DNA of 64,000 nt, from positions 209,306,297 through 209,370,296 of the forward strand of contig CM070874.1 of the NCBI GenBank assembly GCA_036365515.1, written 5' to 3'. Shown in pieces: positions 24,439-33,204 of the stretch. Source of the DNA: Torymus aiolomorphi. Taxonomy: Eukaryota > Arthropoda > Insecta > Hymenoptera > Torymidae. A program made the position numbers and the translations under genes. The notes below the pieces were generated by a model. It did not search any database and had not been told where the DNA came from. It was given only the letters and a program-made list of their open reading frames with translations. Position 1 is the first letter of the stretch, and each line of letters opens with the position of its first letter.

Positions 24439-24826
24439 TGAAATAAAAATAGCAGTCTGGAATGCGAACGGTTTAGCACAAAGAAGTCTTGAATTAAAGA
24501 AGTTTCTAATCGAACATAATATTGACGTAATGTTAATATCAGAAACTCATTTTACATATAAAAACTACTTGAAAATTCCAAACTATTTCATATATGATAC
24601 AAAATGTCCTACTGGGAAAGCGCGCGGCGGAACTGCAATTATCATTAAATCTAATATTAAGCATTATGAAAATGTAAAACACATGGATGATTATCTGCAA
24701 GCAACCAGCGTAACCAGCTTTATGCAACTATGCAGTCACAGAATTTATTCCCGATTTCAACCGGAGAACCCACCTACTGGCCTACTGATAAAAATAAGAC
24801 GCCGGACCTCCTTGATTTTGCCGTAG
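24434..24826 (+). pseudogene. LINE ORF2, N-terminal endonuclease part, truncated
   Basis: The frame opens at the ORF1 stop and reads IAVWNANGLAQRSLELKKF, then LISETHF (catalytic glutamate) and the RGGTAIIIK motif. This is an apurinic/apyrimidinic-type endonuclease. After about residue 95 the expected middle of the domain, including the N-x-H/D-x-N strands, is missing, and the frame runs out at 24826 in unrelated residues. The C-terminal part of the domain resumes in another frame at about 24745. A deletion of roughly 90 codons plus a frame change is the simplest explanation. Confidence 0.75.
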
Positions 24827-26925
24827 TAAAAGGTATCAACCCCGACTGTCTCACAGCTACATCCTGCTTAGATCTTTCGTCAGACCACTCACCGATCATT
24901 ATTTCTTTTAAACAACAACAACTTAAAATGAACCAAAAAACACCACATTTGTACAATAAAAATACTAACTGGGGAAAATACAAAGAATATCTAAATAATA
25001 ATCTAAACTTCAACATCTCACTTAAATCTATAGATGAACTCGAAAATGCAATAGAAGAATTCAACATACAAATACACAACGCCGCTAAAGAAGCTATCAC
25101 ATTATTTGAACATCCGGAAAAACAACAGCACATTGCTAAACACATACTTGAAAAAATACGTGAAAAGAGACAGTTAAGAAAAACTTGGCAAATTTATAGA
25201 TCCAAACATATAAAAACTAAGTTAAATAAATCAATTAAAGAATTAAAAACCTTGCTTATAGAAGAAAAAAATGTCGGCATCCAAAATTACTTACAAAACT
25301 TAACTGCAAATGAAGCAACTGAATATTCCCTCTGGAAAGCCACTAAAAAACTTAAACGTCCACTGCAACATATACCACCAATCAGGAAATCTAATGGAGA
25401 TTGGGCCAGAAGCGAAACGGAAAAAGCTGATACGTTTGCAAACTATCTCAGTGAAGTTTTCAAGCCAATAAATCGAGAAATTACCGAACCACAAGAAGAA
25501 GAATTGTTTAAACAAGAAGATCACCATGCCCAAGTTAGTCCTTCAATAAACATCAAAATTAAAGAAGTGCAAAAGATAATCAAAGCCCTTAAGAACAAAA
25601 AATCACCTGGATACGACGGAATAAATGGCAAAATAATCAAGGAGCTACCACAGAAAGCGATCCGATTTCTTACTATTATATTAAATGCAGTCTTTCGTTT
25701 GTGTTATTTTCCAAGCCAATGGAAAGTTGCACAAATAATATTAATAGAAAAATTAGGCAAATGTCCAGACCTCGTTATGTCATATAGACCTATCAGTTTA
25801 CTGCCAGCTATTTCAAAAATCTGCGAAAAACTTATTCTCAACAGACTCAATCCAATTATTCATTCCAAGAAGTTAATTCCTGATCACCAATTTGGCTTCC
25901 GCAACTATCATGCTACAATTGAACAAGTTAACCGATTAACTGTAAAAATACAAGAGACCTTCGAAAATAAACAGTACTGCTCTGGAGCTTTTCTAGACGT
26001 TGCCCAAGCCTTTGACAAAGTATGGCACAAGGGATTACTCTATAAACTAAAGAAGTACTTTCCAAAAAATTTATATAAACTATTAAAATCATATTTAACA
26101 GACAGAACATTTCAAGTAAAAATTAACCAAACCGTAACAAAACTGTTCCCTATAAACGCCGGAGTACCTCAAGGAAGCGTGCTAGGCCCTACTTTGTATC
26201 TGCTGTATACTTCTGATCTACCTACAATGCAAGAAATCACTACAGCAACATATGCAGATGATACAGCAATTCTCACAAGTCATTCAAGTCCTGAAATAGC
26301 ATCCGAAAAACTACAAAAATATTTAGATCTGATCAATATATGGTTTAAACAATGGAGAATTAAAGTCAATGAAACAAAATCAACTCATGTTACATTCACA
26401 CTTTGTAAAAAGACTTGCCCCCCACTCCTACTAAATGATAAACCCATACCGCAAAGTGACAACGTTAAATATTTGGGTATACATCTGGATCGTCGCCTCA
26501 CTTGGAGAAAACATATATGGACAAAACGAAAACAACTAAATCTCAAACTAAGAAAAATGTACTGGATACTAGGAAATAAATCTGAGTTAAAACTTGAAAA
26601 TAAAATACTTATATACAAAACTATTCTTAAACCAGTGTGGACTTACGGAATTCAACTCTGGGGATCTGCAGCAACTTCTAATATTGAAATACTCGAAAGA
26701 TTTCAATCCAAAATACTTAGAAACATAGTGCATGCTCCTTGGTTTGTCACAAATGAAATCATTAGGAATGACTTGAACATACGAACAGTCAAACAAGAAA
26801 TAGAAGCACACTATAGTAGGTACAAGGAGAGACTAACAGAACATCCGAACCATCTGGCAGCAAATTTAATTGATGTAATCCGATCCAGTACAAGACTTAA
26901 AAAATATCAAATTATTAATGTGTAG
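24730..26925 (+). CDS. LINE ORF2, endonuclease C-terminus plus reverse transcriptase (731 aa)
   Basis: Starts within the broken endonuclease: STGEPTYWPTDKNKTPDLLDF and LSSDHSPI (the conserved SDH motif) close that domain. Reverse transcriptase follows at about residues 270-560: KKSPGYDGI, SYRPISLLP, HQFGFR, LDVAQAFDKVWH, AGVPQGSVLG, then YADDTAIL with both catalytic aspartates, and KYLGIHLD. The C-terminal region has the PVWTYGIQLWG and LERFQSKILR motifs of Jockey-clade elements. There is no RNase H. The ATG at 24730 is only the first Met after the break. RT is intact, but the copy cannot make a complete endonuclease. Confidence 0.88.
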   Translation: MQSQNLFPISTGEPTYWPTDKNKTPDLLDFAVVKGINPDCLTATSCLDLSSDHSPIIISFKQQQLKMNQKTPHLYNKNTNWGKYKEYLNNNLNFNISLKSIDELENAIEEFNIQIHNAAKEAITLFEHPEKQQHIAKHILEKIREKRQLRKTWQIYRSKHIKTKLNKSIKELKTLLIEEKNVGIQNYLQNLTANEATEYSLWKATKKLKRPLQHIPPIRKSNGDWARSETEKADTFANYLSEVFKPINREITEPQEEELFKQEDHHAQVSPSINIKIKEVQKIIKALKNKKSPGYDGINGKIIKELPQKAIRFLTIILNAVFRLCYFPSQWKVAQIILIEKLGKCPDLVMSYRPISLLPAISKICEKLILNRLNPIIHSKKLIPDHQFGFRNYHATIEQVNRLTVKIQETFENKQYCSGAFLDVAQAFDKVWHKGLLYKLKKYFPKNLYKLLKSYLTDRTFQVKINQTVTKLFPINAGVPQGSVLGPTLYLLYTSDLPTMQEITTATYADDTAILTSHSSPEIASEKLQKYLDLINIWFKQWRIKVNETKSTHVTFTLCKKTCPPLLLNDKPIPQSDNVKYLGIHLDRRLTWRKHIWTKRKQLNLKLRKMYWILGNKSELKLENKILIYKTILKPVWTYGIQLWGSAATSNIEILERFQSKILRNIVHAPWFVTNEIIRNDLNIRTVKQEIEAHYSRYKERLTEHPNHLAANLIDVIRSSTRLKKYQIINV

Positions 26926-27109
26926 TTGTAAAATGTTCTGTATACTAACGTATCATTATATTATTATAATATTATATTACCATAAATATTGTTCTCTTGT
27001 AAAAGCCTATATTTAAAGGATTTGTAACAGTATTAACCAGTGGGTCTAATACTCTCATGTTATTGTAAATACTTGTATACTATTTACTTATTGTCAACTA
27101 GACAGATTG

Positions 27110-27145
27110 TAAATAAACACGGTTGAAAAAAAAAAAAAAAAAAAA
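27110..27145 (+). terminator. LINE polyadenylation signal and A tail
   Basis: AATAAA at about 27112-27117 is followed by CACGGTTG and then 20 A residues that abut the right TTTATCAATA duplication. Confidence 0.85.
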
Positions 27146-27427
27146 TTTATCAATAATTGTTTGTGCTGTTTCTAAAATATCGACAGTTTGTTAAAAAAAG
27201 TTATTTTAGTCGCGTTAAATACACTATATTTATAGTAGTAGTGTATTATTATTAAATTAAACTATAATTATTAGTAACTATGGTTTTATTAATCTTAGGT
27301 AAGCTTTTCATTTAGCACTGATTTGACTAGGAATCCCCGTGAAAGAACCACCTTAAGTAGAATAAACCATGACTACGCCCCTATCGCGTCTGATTTTAAC
27401 ATCCCTACCATTGCACCTCTACATCTT

Positions 27428-27801
27428 TATCATGACTACCGTGAAATACCGACATAATTTTCAAACATGGATATCTCATGAAAATACCAATAAAATCATC
27501 AAAAAAAAAAAAAAAGGGAGTATAGTATTAACATATACGGAGCGCTTGACGTTCGTGTTTTCCAAAAAAATGATGAGAATTCATTTAATTAAATAAAAAC
27601 CGTACTGTCGGTAAGTAGGAATCTGCAATTAACCTACTTTTTAAACAAGGATAACTTACGAAAGCGCTAATAGAATCACTTAAAAAAATTCCTGAATATC
27701 GTGTTTATGTGCTCGGAGCATTTAACGTTCGTCGTTTTCCAAATAAACGTTTGTATTTTGATTTAAAAAATATTGAAATTCACGGTTTCACGTGGCCTTA
27801 A
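27428..27801. mobile_element. TTAA MITE, copy inverted relative to 28262-28636
   Basis: The reverse complement of 28262-28636 matches this stretch with many substitutions: shared pieces include ATACCGACATAATTTTCAAAC, GGAGCGCTTGACG, AAGTAGGAATCTGCAATT and CCAAATAAACGTTTG. The right end GGCC|TTAA is at 27798-27801. The left end is decayed around 27428. It lies in the LINE-derived DNA of the nested stack. Confidence 0.65.
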
Positions 27802-28261
27802 GACTGTACATAATTATACATATTTCGTAAACCGCTTACTGACTCATTTAATGAGCGACAGATTACTTATAACCTGCGTGACTTTAGGGTATTAAATGAG
27901 AACACTCACCACACCAATTTAGGTTTCTACTCGTCTATTAATAGAATGAAAAGGTCTTAGCACCTCCTCCCTTCTGCTATGATAAATGAGATTACAATTT
28001 TAATTTTCAAAGCTGGACAAAGATCTTTAACAACCATTTTTTAAGTTTGTAAACACCGCACTGTACTACTGTAATTTTCTAACCATTTCTATAAAGGGTT
28101 TTTTGCTCGTATAGATTATTTAATAAATAAATAAATACATAATTATTTGTGATAACGATATCTGTTTCTCAAATATCGAAATTTGGTTAAAAAAAGAAAT
28201 TTGGTTATAGTCATGCAAAATAGACTTTTTTTTTTATAATACGTTGACTATCTGTATCATT

Positions 28262-28636
28262 TTAAGGTGATGTGGAGCCCTAATTTCAATATTTTTTAAA
28301 TCAGCATTCAAACGTTTATTTGGAAAAAGACGGTTGTCAAGCATAAAACGTACACGTAAACACTATATTCAGAAAATTTTTTGCGTGATTCTGTTAGCAT
28401 TTTCGTTAGCTGTGCTCGTTTGAAAAGTAGGTCAATTGCAGATTCCTACTTATCGACAGTAAGGTTTTTATTTAATTAAATAAATTCTTATCATTTTTTT
28501 GGAAAAACACGCTTGTCAAGCACTCCGTATTCGTATATGTAAATACTATACGTAGAATTTTTCGTGGATGATTCTATTGGTATTTTCGTTAGATATACTC
28601 GTTTGAAAAATAACGTCGGTACTCACATCCCCTTAA
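28262..28636. mobile_element. TTAA MITE inside the right arm of the outer foldback
   Basis: TTAA at 28262-28265 and 28633-28636 encloses inverted ends GGTGATGTGGAG / CTCACATCCCC. In the undisturbed foldback at 42361-43112 the corresponding arm reads CATTTTAAATAAATAAATC without a break, so this insertion split the arm at its own TTAA. Confidence 0.8.
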
Positions 28637-28800
28637 ATAGATAAATCACATTACAACTATGGATTTTTAAAATTTTAAATAATCTCTTCATTGAACACGC
28701 ATTTGACTATGAAGTCGTGCATGAACCTCCTTAAGAATATTTATTAACAGGTAACAAATGTGTATTTGAGCCCATTTTTAATGAATATTCATTAATAGTG

Positions 28801-29475
28801 AAGGGTGCTAGACACCTTTTTTTCTGAAATAAAGTCATGTTTTAATACATAAATGTAAACTTATTATTTCCCACGTTTTACAAATCAAAGGGGGTATATT
28901 TATCCCAGCGTAGACTTTGGACTTGGCCCTTCATATGGCCCAGAACCGTAGTCATCGATGAAACAAGTTTTTTCACTATCCGTAAGCTTTTAAATTTTCC
29001 TGTGGATGGATTGACTCCAGATTGGAACTAAATTACTCCTGAATGGTATAATTCTCATATGAGTGTAGGGATTTTTGATCCGATGAGAAAAAAAATTTGT
29101 GCTGTTTTTCAAGAATTTTTCTTTACTTTTTCCAATATTTTCAATTTTTAAAAAATTTTTCTGATGTAAAAATTTTTCCTTACATTTAATCATAAATAGC
29201 TACACTCATTAGAATATACCATTCAGGAGTAATTTAGTTCCAATCTGGAGTCAATCCACCCGCAGGATAATTTAAAAGCTTACGGACAGTGAAAAAACTT
29301 GTTTCATCGATGAATATGGTTCTGGACCATATAAAGAGCCAAGACCAAGGTCTATGCGGAGGTAAATATACTCCCTTTTATGTGTAAAAATTGAGAAATA
29401 ATAAGTTTACATTTATGTATTAAAACATGACTTTTTATTTCAGAAAAAAGGTTTCTGGCAATCTAGCCCCCTTGG
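28801..29475. mobile_element. Foldback element, arms ~300 bp
   Basis: Left arm 28801-29120 and right arm about 29190-29475 are inverted copies. Shared landmarks are GGGGGCTAGA / GGGTGCTAGA at the ends, CATGTTTTAATACATAAATG, CATCGATGAAACAAG, GGATTGACTCCAGATTGG and ACTCCTGAATGGTAT. The spacer is ~70 bp. Different family from the TTAA foldbacks; no clear target duplication. Confidence 0.8.
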
Positions 29476-30240
29476 CTTGAGAAAAACAAAATTTCCAACC
29501 GCAAAAAGCAAATTCTCCTTTTTTCAAGTAAAAGCTTGTGTTTTTTAGAAAGTGGTAAATACATTTTTAATAAAAGTCATTTTTATGTTTTAACGAAATT
29601 AACTTTTTCATTTACTGATTGTGAATTAATTAATGCATTCAATACGTGGTCTATAGGTGGTCAAGGTAGCTGATGACGATGTCTATAGGTGCTACGCCCC
29701 ATAGTTTTTTTGTTCAGCACGTTTTCCATGCGTTCTAGCATTTATAGAATCAAAAGACTACGGACCGCACCACGTAGACACCGTCATCGGCTACCCTTTA
29801 CACCTGGATCAAGTATTATCATCATGTCCTTTAACTTAGTAATGGAACAAATGAACAAAAATTTTCAAAACTCTTTCAGATATAATCTACATCACCTAAA
29901 AAATGATGAAGCATAATAATAATTTTGACAAAGTAGCTTATAAATATTGTAAGTCTATAATGAATAAAAATACTCACACGACCTTAATACCATTTATAAT
30001 GGGTTTTTAGTTACATGAAAGCGGCTTCAAAGTTTTCCTATACATATACACACATATTTAAAAAAATAAAAAATTATGCATATAATCGCATAATACTTGA
30101 TGTTAGAAAATTTATTTGAACAGACTATAACTCACAACATCAATCACCGCAATAAATATAATTACATATCAAATATATAATAATTTTTAATAGAATACTT
30201 AAAACAATGGACATTATAAAGTAAAGTGAAGTACTTCGAA
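29476..30240. other. AT-rich DNA with a small inverted repeat
   Basis: At 29668-29690 and 29775-29800 a pair reading GTAGCYGATGACGRTGTCTA and its complement forms a ~130-bp hairpin unit. The 75-codon frame through it is not convincing. The rest shows nothing recognisable. Confidence 0.45.
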
Positions 30241-30560
30241 TTAACTCATTTTGTATGATTTAGTTTTCAATACAATCGAACAAAGTTTATCTGCGTTCTC
30301 TTTTTTTAATATCTCAATATACTTCAAATCATTTATTTTAATATTATTAACCTTTACTCTCCCGTAAAGCCGATGTATCATCTTGACCCACGATATTAAA
30401 TTTGCATATATATAGTTGATGCATGATACAAGACACAAGTTTGGGCACTCTTAAAAGACGTTTTGATATTTCAAATCCTGGAGGAGCATTTGAAGCACGT
30501 TCTTATAAAAAATCGGTTTACAGCTGTTATGTGTGTATACACGTATGAATATGAAAGAAC
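30241..30560 (-). repeat. Duplicated unit, copy 1 (partner at 45540-45848)
   Basis: The minus strand here matches the plus strand at 45540-45848, beginning around GATATCAAAACG and ending after the frame LKYIEILKKENADKL..IVLKTKSYK. The frame is open for the last 65 codons in this copy. The partner reads LKYIETLKRDNANKL..IVLKTKSYK. I do not recognise the protein. It may be the 3' end of a mobile element's gene or an old host exon that was duplicated. Confidence 0.55.
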
Positions 30561-30925
30561 GGAATAAGCAAGGCATCCGATTATAATATGACGCCGAAGT
30601 ATAAATCCGGCCGGTGGCGGCTGTTGGTATACCACTATAGTGTTTCTGACTCGCCAGTCGGCGGCTCTGGTTCAATCACAAATATGCTCACACGAATAAC
30701 ACAGCCATTTAACAACTTTTAGTGTAATATCATATTACTTCTGTTATTCAATACTTGCCGTATTATATAATTATAATAAATATTATATCGTATTATAATA
30801 AAATAATGGGTCAGCCTGTTCAGTTGGGACTATTAAAAATGAATAATCGTGGAAAGAAAAAATGGCATATCTTCAGATACGACATTCTTCCAAAAGTTTA
30901 TAAAATTATTTGCATGAAATAAACA
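30561..30925. other. AT-rich DNA, nothing certain
   Basis: A minus-strand frame at 30451-30675 has mixed composition but no domain. No repeat boundaries were found. Confidence 0.35.
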
Positions 30926-31446
30926 AAATTTTTAGTTATAATAAATAATCCTATCTTTAAAAAATCATTAGTTGGTGGGAGTAATGGGTTACTAGGTTAC
31001 AAAAATAAAAGTGGCGCGAAGTTTTGCTGAAATTGAGCGAAGCGCCCTTAGAGACGACTAGTTAAATAAAAAAGGCATTTCTCGGAAAACGAATTTTAAT
31101 ATTAATTTACTTATTAAGTATTATATAGTATTATAAGACTTTTAATAATTAAATCGATGCCCCTTCCGAAGACTAGCACGTTGTTACCACGCAGTAGCTA
31201 TAATGGAAACGTGCTAGTCTTCATAAGGGGCATCGAAATAATGTATCAGCATGTTTAGTTGAGACAAAGGAACATATCTTAATATACGCCCTTTTTTCTT
31301 TTAATATTCAATTGTGATCCTTATATTATTTAATTATTAAAAGTATTATAATACTATGTAACAAGTGATTTAATAATAAAATGCGTTGTCCGAGAAAAGC
31401 CTTTTTTATTTAATTATTTGTTATAACTAAAAAATTTTCTTTAATT
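30926..31446. mobile_element. Foldback element with perfect central hairpin
   Basis: Inverted outer pieces are AATTTTTTAGTTATAA near both ends, TAAATAAAAAAGGC and GTATTATA..CTTTTAATAATTAAAT. The centre at 31154-31240 is a strong hairpin: GATGCCCCTTCCGAAGACTA / TAGTCTTCATAAGGGGCATC, with CTAGCACGTT / AACGTGCTAG inside. The left arm carries an extra ~100 bp with GAGCGAAGCGCCC that the right arm lacks. Confidence 0.65.
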
Positions 31447-32086
31447 TGTTACGTCCGGAGACGTATTCTCATTTTAAAGAAAAAGCATTATTAGTATCAG
31501 ATATTTCCTGACACATAAAAGCGAGAATGCAACTTAATACGACGCAGCGTTCTGCTTATGCGACCTTGTGACGTATAGAGTCACTGACTCAGGAAGACAA
31601 CGCATGCAATTTTTAACATACGGTCGAGCTAGAATCCAAGCCATCGAACTCCGCGGTAATCGAAAGGCCACACTTTGCAATGCTCAGCATTTCACAAGTA
31701 CGACGACCCAGAAAACTTGTAATACATCAGTTGTCAAAAGATGAATTCGATACGTCACCGGGCTCATCATTAACCTAATTTACTTATGCATTAAAAAGCC
31801 TCCGCATGGACCGCTCGCGTCAGTCACAGTGTACAAGAAAACTACAGAGCTCCGTCAAACTCAGACGACATTCGAGTCAAGTTTTTATTTGTAAGCCTCG
31901 TCAAAGTAGCGAGCGTAATTTATAATTTAATTACAATCGCAATTAAGCAGTTACAAGGTGTAACAACAATAATTATATCTCAACATTGTAACCAGCCATA
32001 GGAATTGGTAAATACATACAACCATTTCAATAAATAATATTATATAACCAATTACTGTTTTCAATTCATTTATTTCGAACTTAACA
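31447..32086 (+). repeat. LTR of another retroelement (640 bp), single copy
   Basis: Starts TGTTACGTCCGG and ends TTAACA, followed after one base by TGGTTCC, a primer-site start. Inside are a TTAAAAAG box near 31790, a CAGTCACAG start-like site ~35 bp later and AATAAA at 32029-32034, i.e. the normal U3-R-U5 layout. No matching second LTR was found in the window, so this is a solo LTR with leader or a truncated element. Confidence 0.7.
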
Positions 32087-32400
32087 TTGGTTCCGGTACG
32101 AATCGAACATTAGTTCAATAACTGTTTAAAATAAAAGAATAAAAATAACTATTTTTCGGAACGTAACATTGGTTCTGGTACGAATCGAACATTAGTTCAC
32201 TAGACTGTTTAAAATAAAAGAATAAAAATAACTATTTTTCGGAACGTAACATTGGTTCCGGTACGAATCGAACCTGTGTTCACTAGACTGTTTAAAATAA
32301 AAGAATAAAAATAACTATTTTTCGGAACATAACATTGGTTCCGGTACAAATCGAACGTAAGTTCATTAGACTCATATTGAGTAGACCGAATAGTGAAAAG
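32085..32400 (+). repeat. Four tandem copies of the primer-binding region (82-83 bp)
   Basis: The unit starts with CATTGGTTCCGGTACGAATC at 32085, 32167, 32250 and 32333. Each contains the TAACAT-TGG junction of LTR end and primer site, then GTTTAAAATAAAAGAATAAA and TTTTTCGGAAC. The primer tRNA is not identified. A tandem leader duplication of this kind suggests slippage during reverse transcription. Confidence 0.75.
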
Positions 32401-33204
32401 CGAATTGTATTTGGTTATATAAATAACTTTATTTGTTTGAAACTAACATAGAATAAGTCCGAGCTTCTCGTTTTGCAGTAAGAAGTTGAGAGGATTATTG
32501 TAGCATAATTTTTTAAACTTCGGAAGATAAACGTGTACGGCTCGTCGAGTTATTAACAACAAATTTCATAACAAACTATAAGTGAAATAGCAAGTATCAA
32601 AATAAAAGTACATATTGAAATCAAAAGATATTATACGAAAAAAATAGCAGTCAAAGAAAATAAGACAAGTGAGAAAAAAATCAATAATAAAATATTTAAA
32701 AGGAAAAATAATAAAACAAAAGAGAAACATTACAATATATAAACAAGAATATTGAAATAACAAACAAAGATTATAGGAAAAAGATTAAGAATAATTGCCA
32801 AATAAGTTGGAAATATATACGGGAAAAATAAAGAATAGAATAAAGGGTTAAACGTAATAGGAAATTGAATAATAATTTAAAACAAAAATTATTAATTAAA
32901 TAATCCGTGTATAAATAAATAGTGTATTTTAAATAATAAGATATAAAAGCACTAGAAAAATAAAGTAAACGTAAAATAGAAGTGATGGAAATACAAAAGC
33001 AGCAAATAAACAAATTATAAAATCATATAATGCCCATGCTTAAGCATAGGCAAACGTAACGATATAGCAAGAGTAATCTTGATATTGTATTGTCTTGCCT
33101 CAATATTCAAGGCAATAATCGACGCAATATTTATGTTTAATTTTCAATACAATATCAAGATTGTTGTATCAATAATGGTGAGAATCTTGTCTTGTCTTGA
33201 ACTA
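32401..33204. other. Leader-like AT-rich DNA, no gag recognised
   Basis: Purine-rich, very A-rich sequence continuing from the LTR leader. Minus-strand frames are hydrophobic low-complexity translations of it and are not genes. At 33070-33165 a hairpin is formed by TCTTGATATTGTATTG and CAATACAATATCAAGA. Confidence 0.45.

Larger units (their letters stand above)
23029..27145 (+). mobile_element. Near full-length Jockey-like LINE (4117 bp)
   Basis: Flanked by the 10-bp duplication TTTATCAATA at 23019-23028 and 27146-27155. It starts with CAGTTCTAATTG, has a 200-bp 5' region, ORF1 with zinc knuckles, ORF2 with endonuclease and reverse transcriptase, an AATAAA at about 27112-27117 and a 20-base A tail. 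This is the complete plan of a Jockey-clade element. ORF2 is broken in the endonuclease region (see entries). Confidence 0.93.
22501..27356. mobile_element. Inner TTAA foldback, split by a Jockey-like LINE
   Basis: TTAA at 22501-22504 and 27353-27356 flanks ends GATGGTTCTTTCACGG / CCGTGAAAGAACCACC. The left arm runs to about 22840 and folds back through 23018; the right remainder is 27156-27352. Removing the LINE at 23029-27145 leaves a ~740-bp foldback close to the one at 42361-43112. The host sequence (the LINE RT frame ending with AATAATCCA) continues on the other side of the second TTAA, which proves insertion. Confidence 0.85.
21826..28140 (+). pseudogene. Degenerate non-LTR retrotransposon RT fragment, split by the inner foldback
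   Basis: A decayed reverse-transcriptase frame is readable at 21958-22500: a TSGVSQGSHLG-type turn, then FLLYADDIKLL (the A-Y-A-D-D catalytic box), NDLGVVFDSAVTFTPHI and KSVESVQHRFLRY. It is broken by stops and shifts. The reading resumes after 27357 with SDFNIPTIAPLH- and LPSAMINE-like pieces and ends near 28135 in an AATAAATAAATA tail. The style recalls CR1/I-type LINE reverse transcriptases. It was inserted into the outer foldback and later received the inner foldback at a TTAA. Confidence 0.65.
21034..28734. mobile_element. Outer TTAA foldback element, interrupted by later insertions
   Basis: Bounded by TTAA at 21034-21037 and 28731-28734, with inverted ends GGAGGTTCATG / CATGAACCTCC. 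The left part (21038 to about 21825) folds on itself, and the right part (about 28140-28730) continues its right arm. Between them sits LINE-derived DNA that carries the inner foldback. The arms are about 70-80% similar by eye to those of the foldbacks at 22501-27356 and 42361-43112, so the three form one family. TTAA target duplication with inverted ends is the habit of piggyBac-type elements; no transposase is present. Confidence 0.8.

Noticed and set aside
32088..32110. Sequence complementary to GGTTCGATTCG..CCA considered as a tRNA gene
   Set aside because: Only a 3'-end-like piece is present, directly after an LTR end; it is a primer-binding site, not a tRNA.
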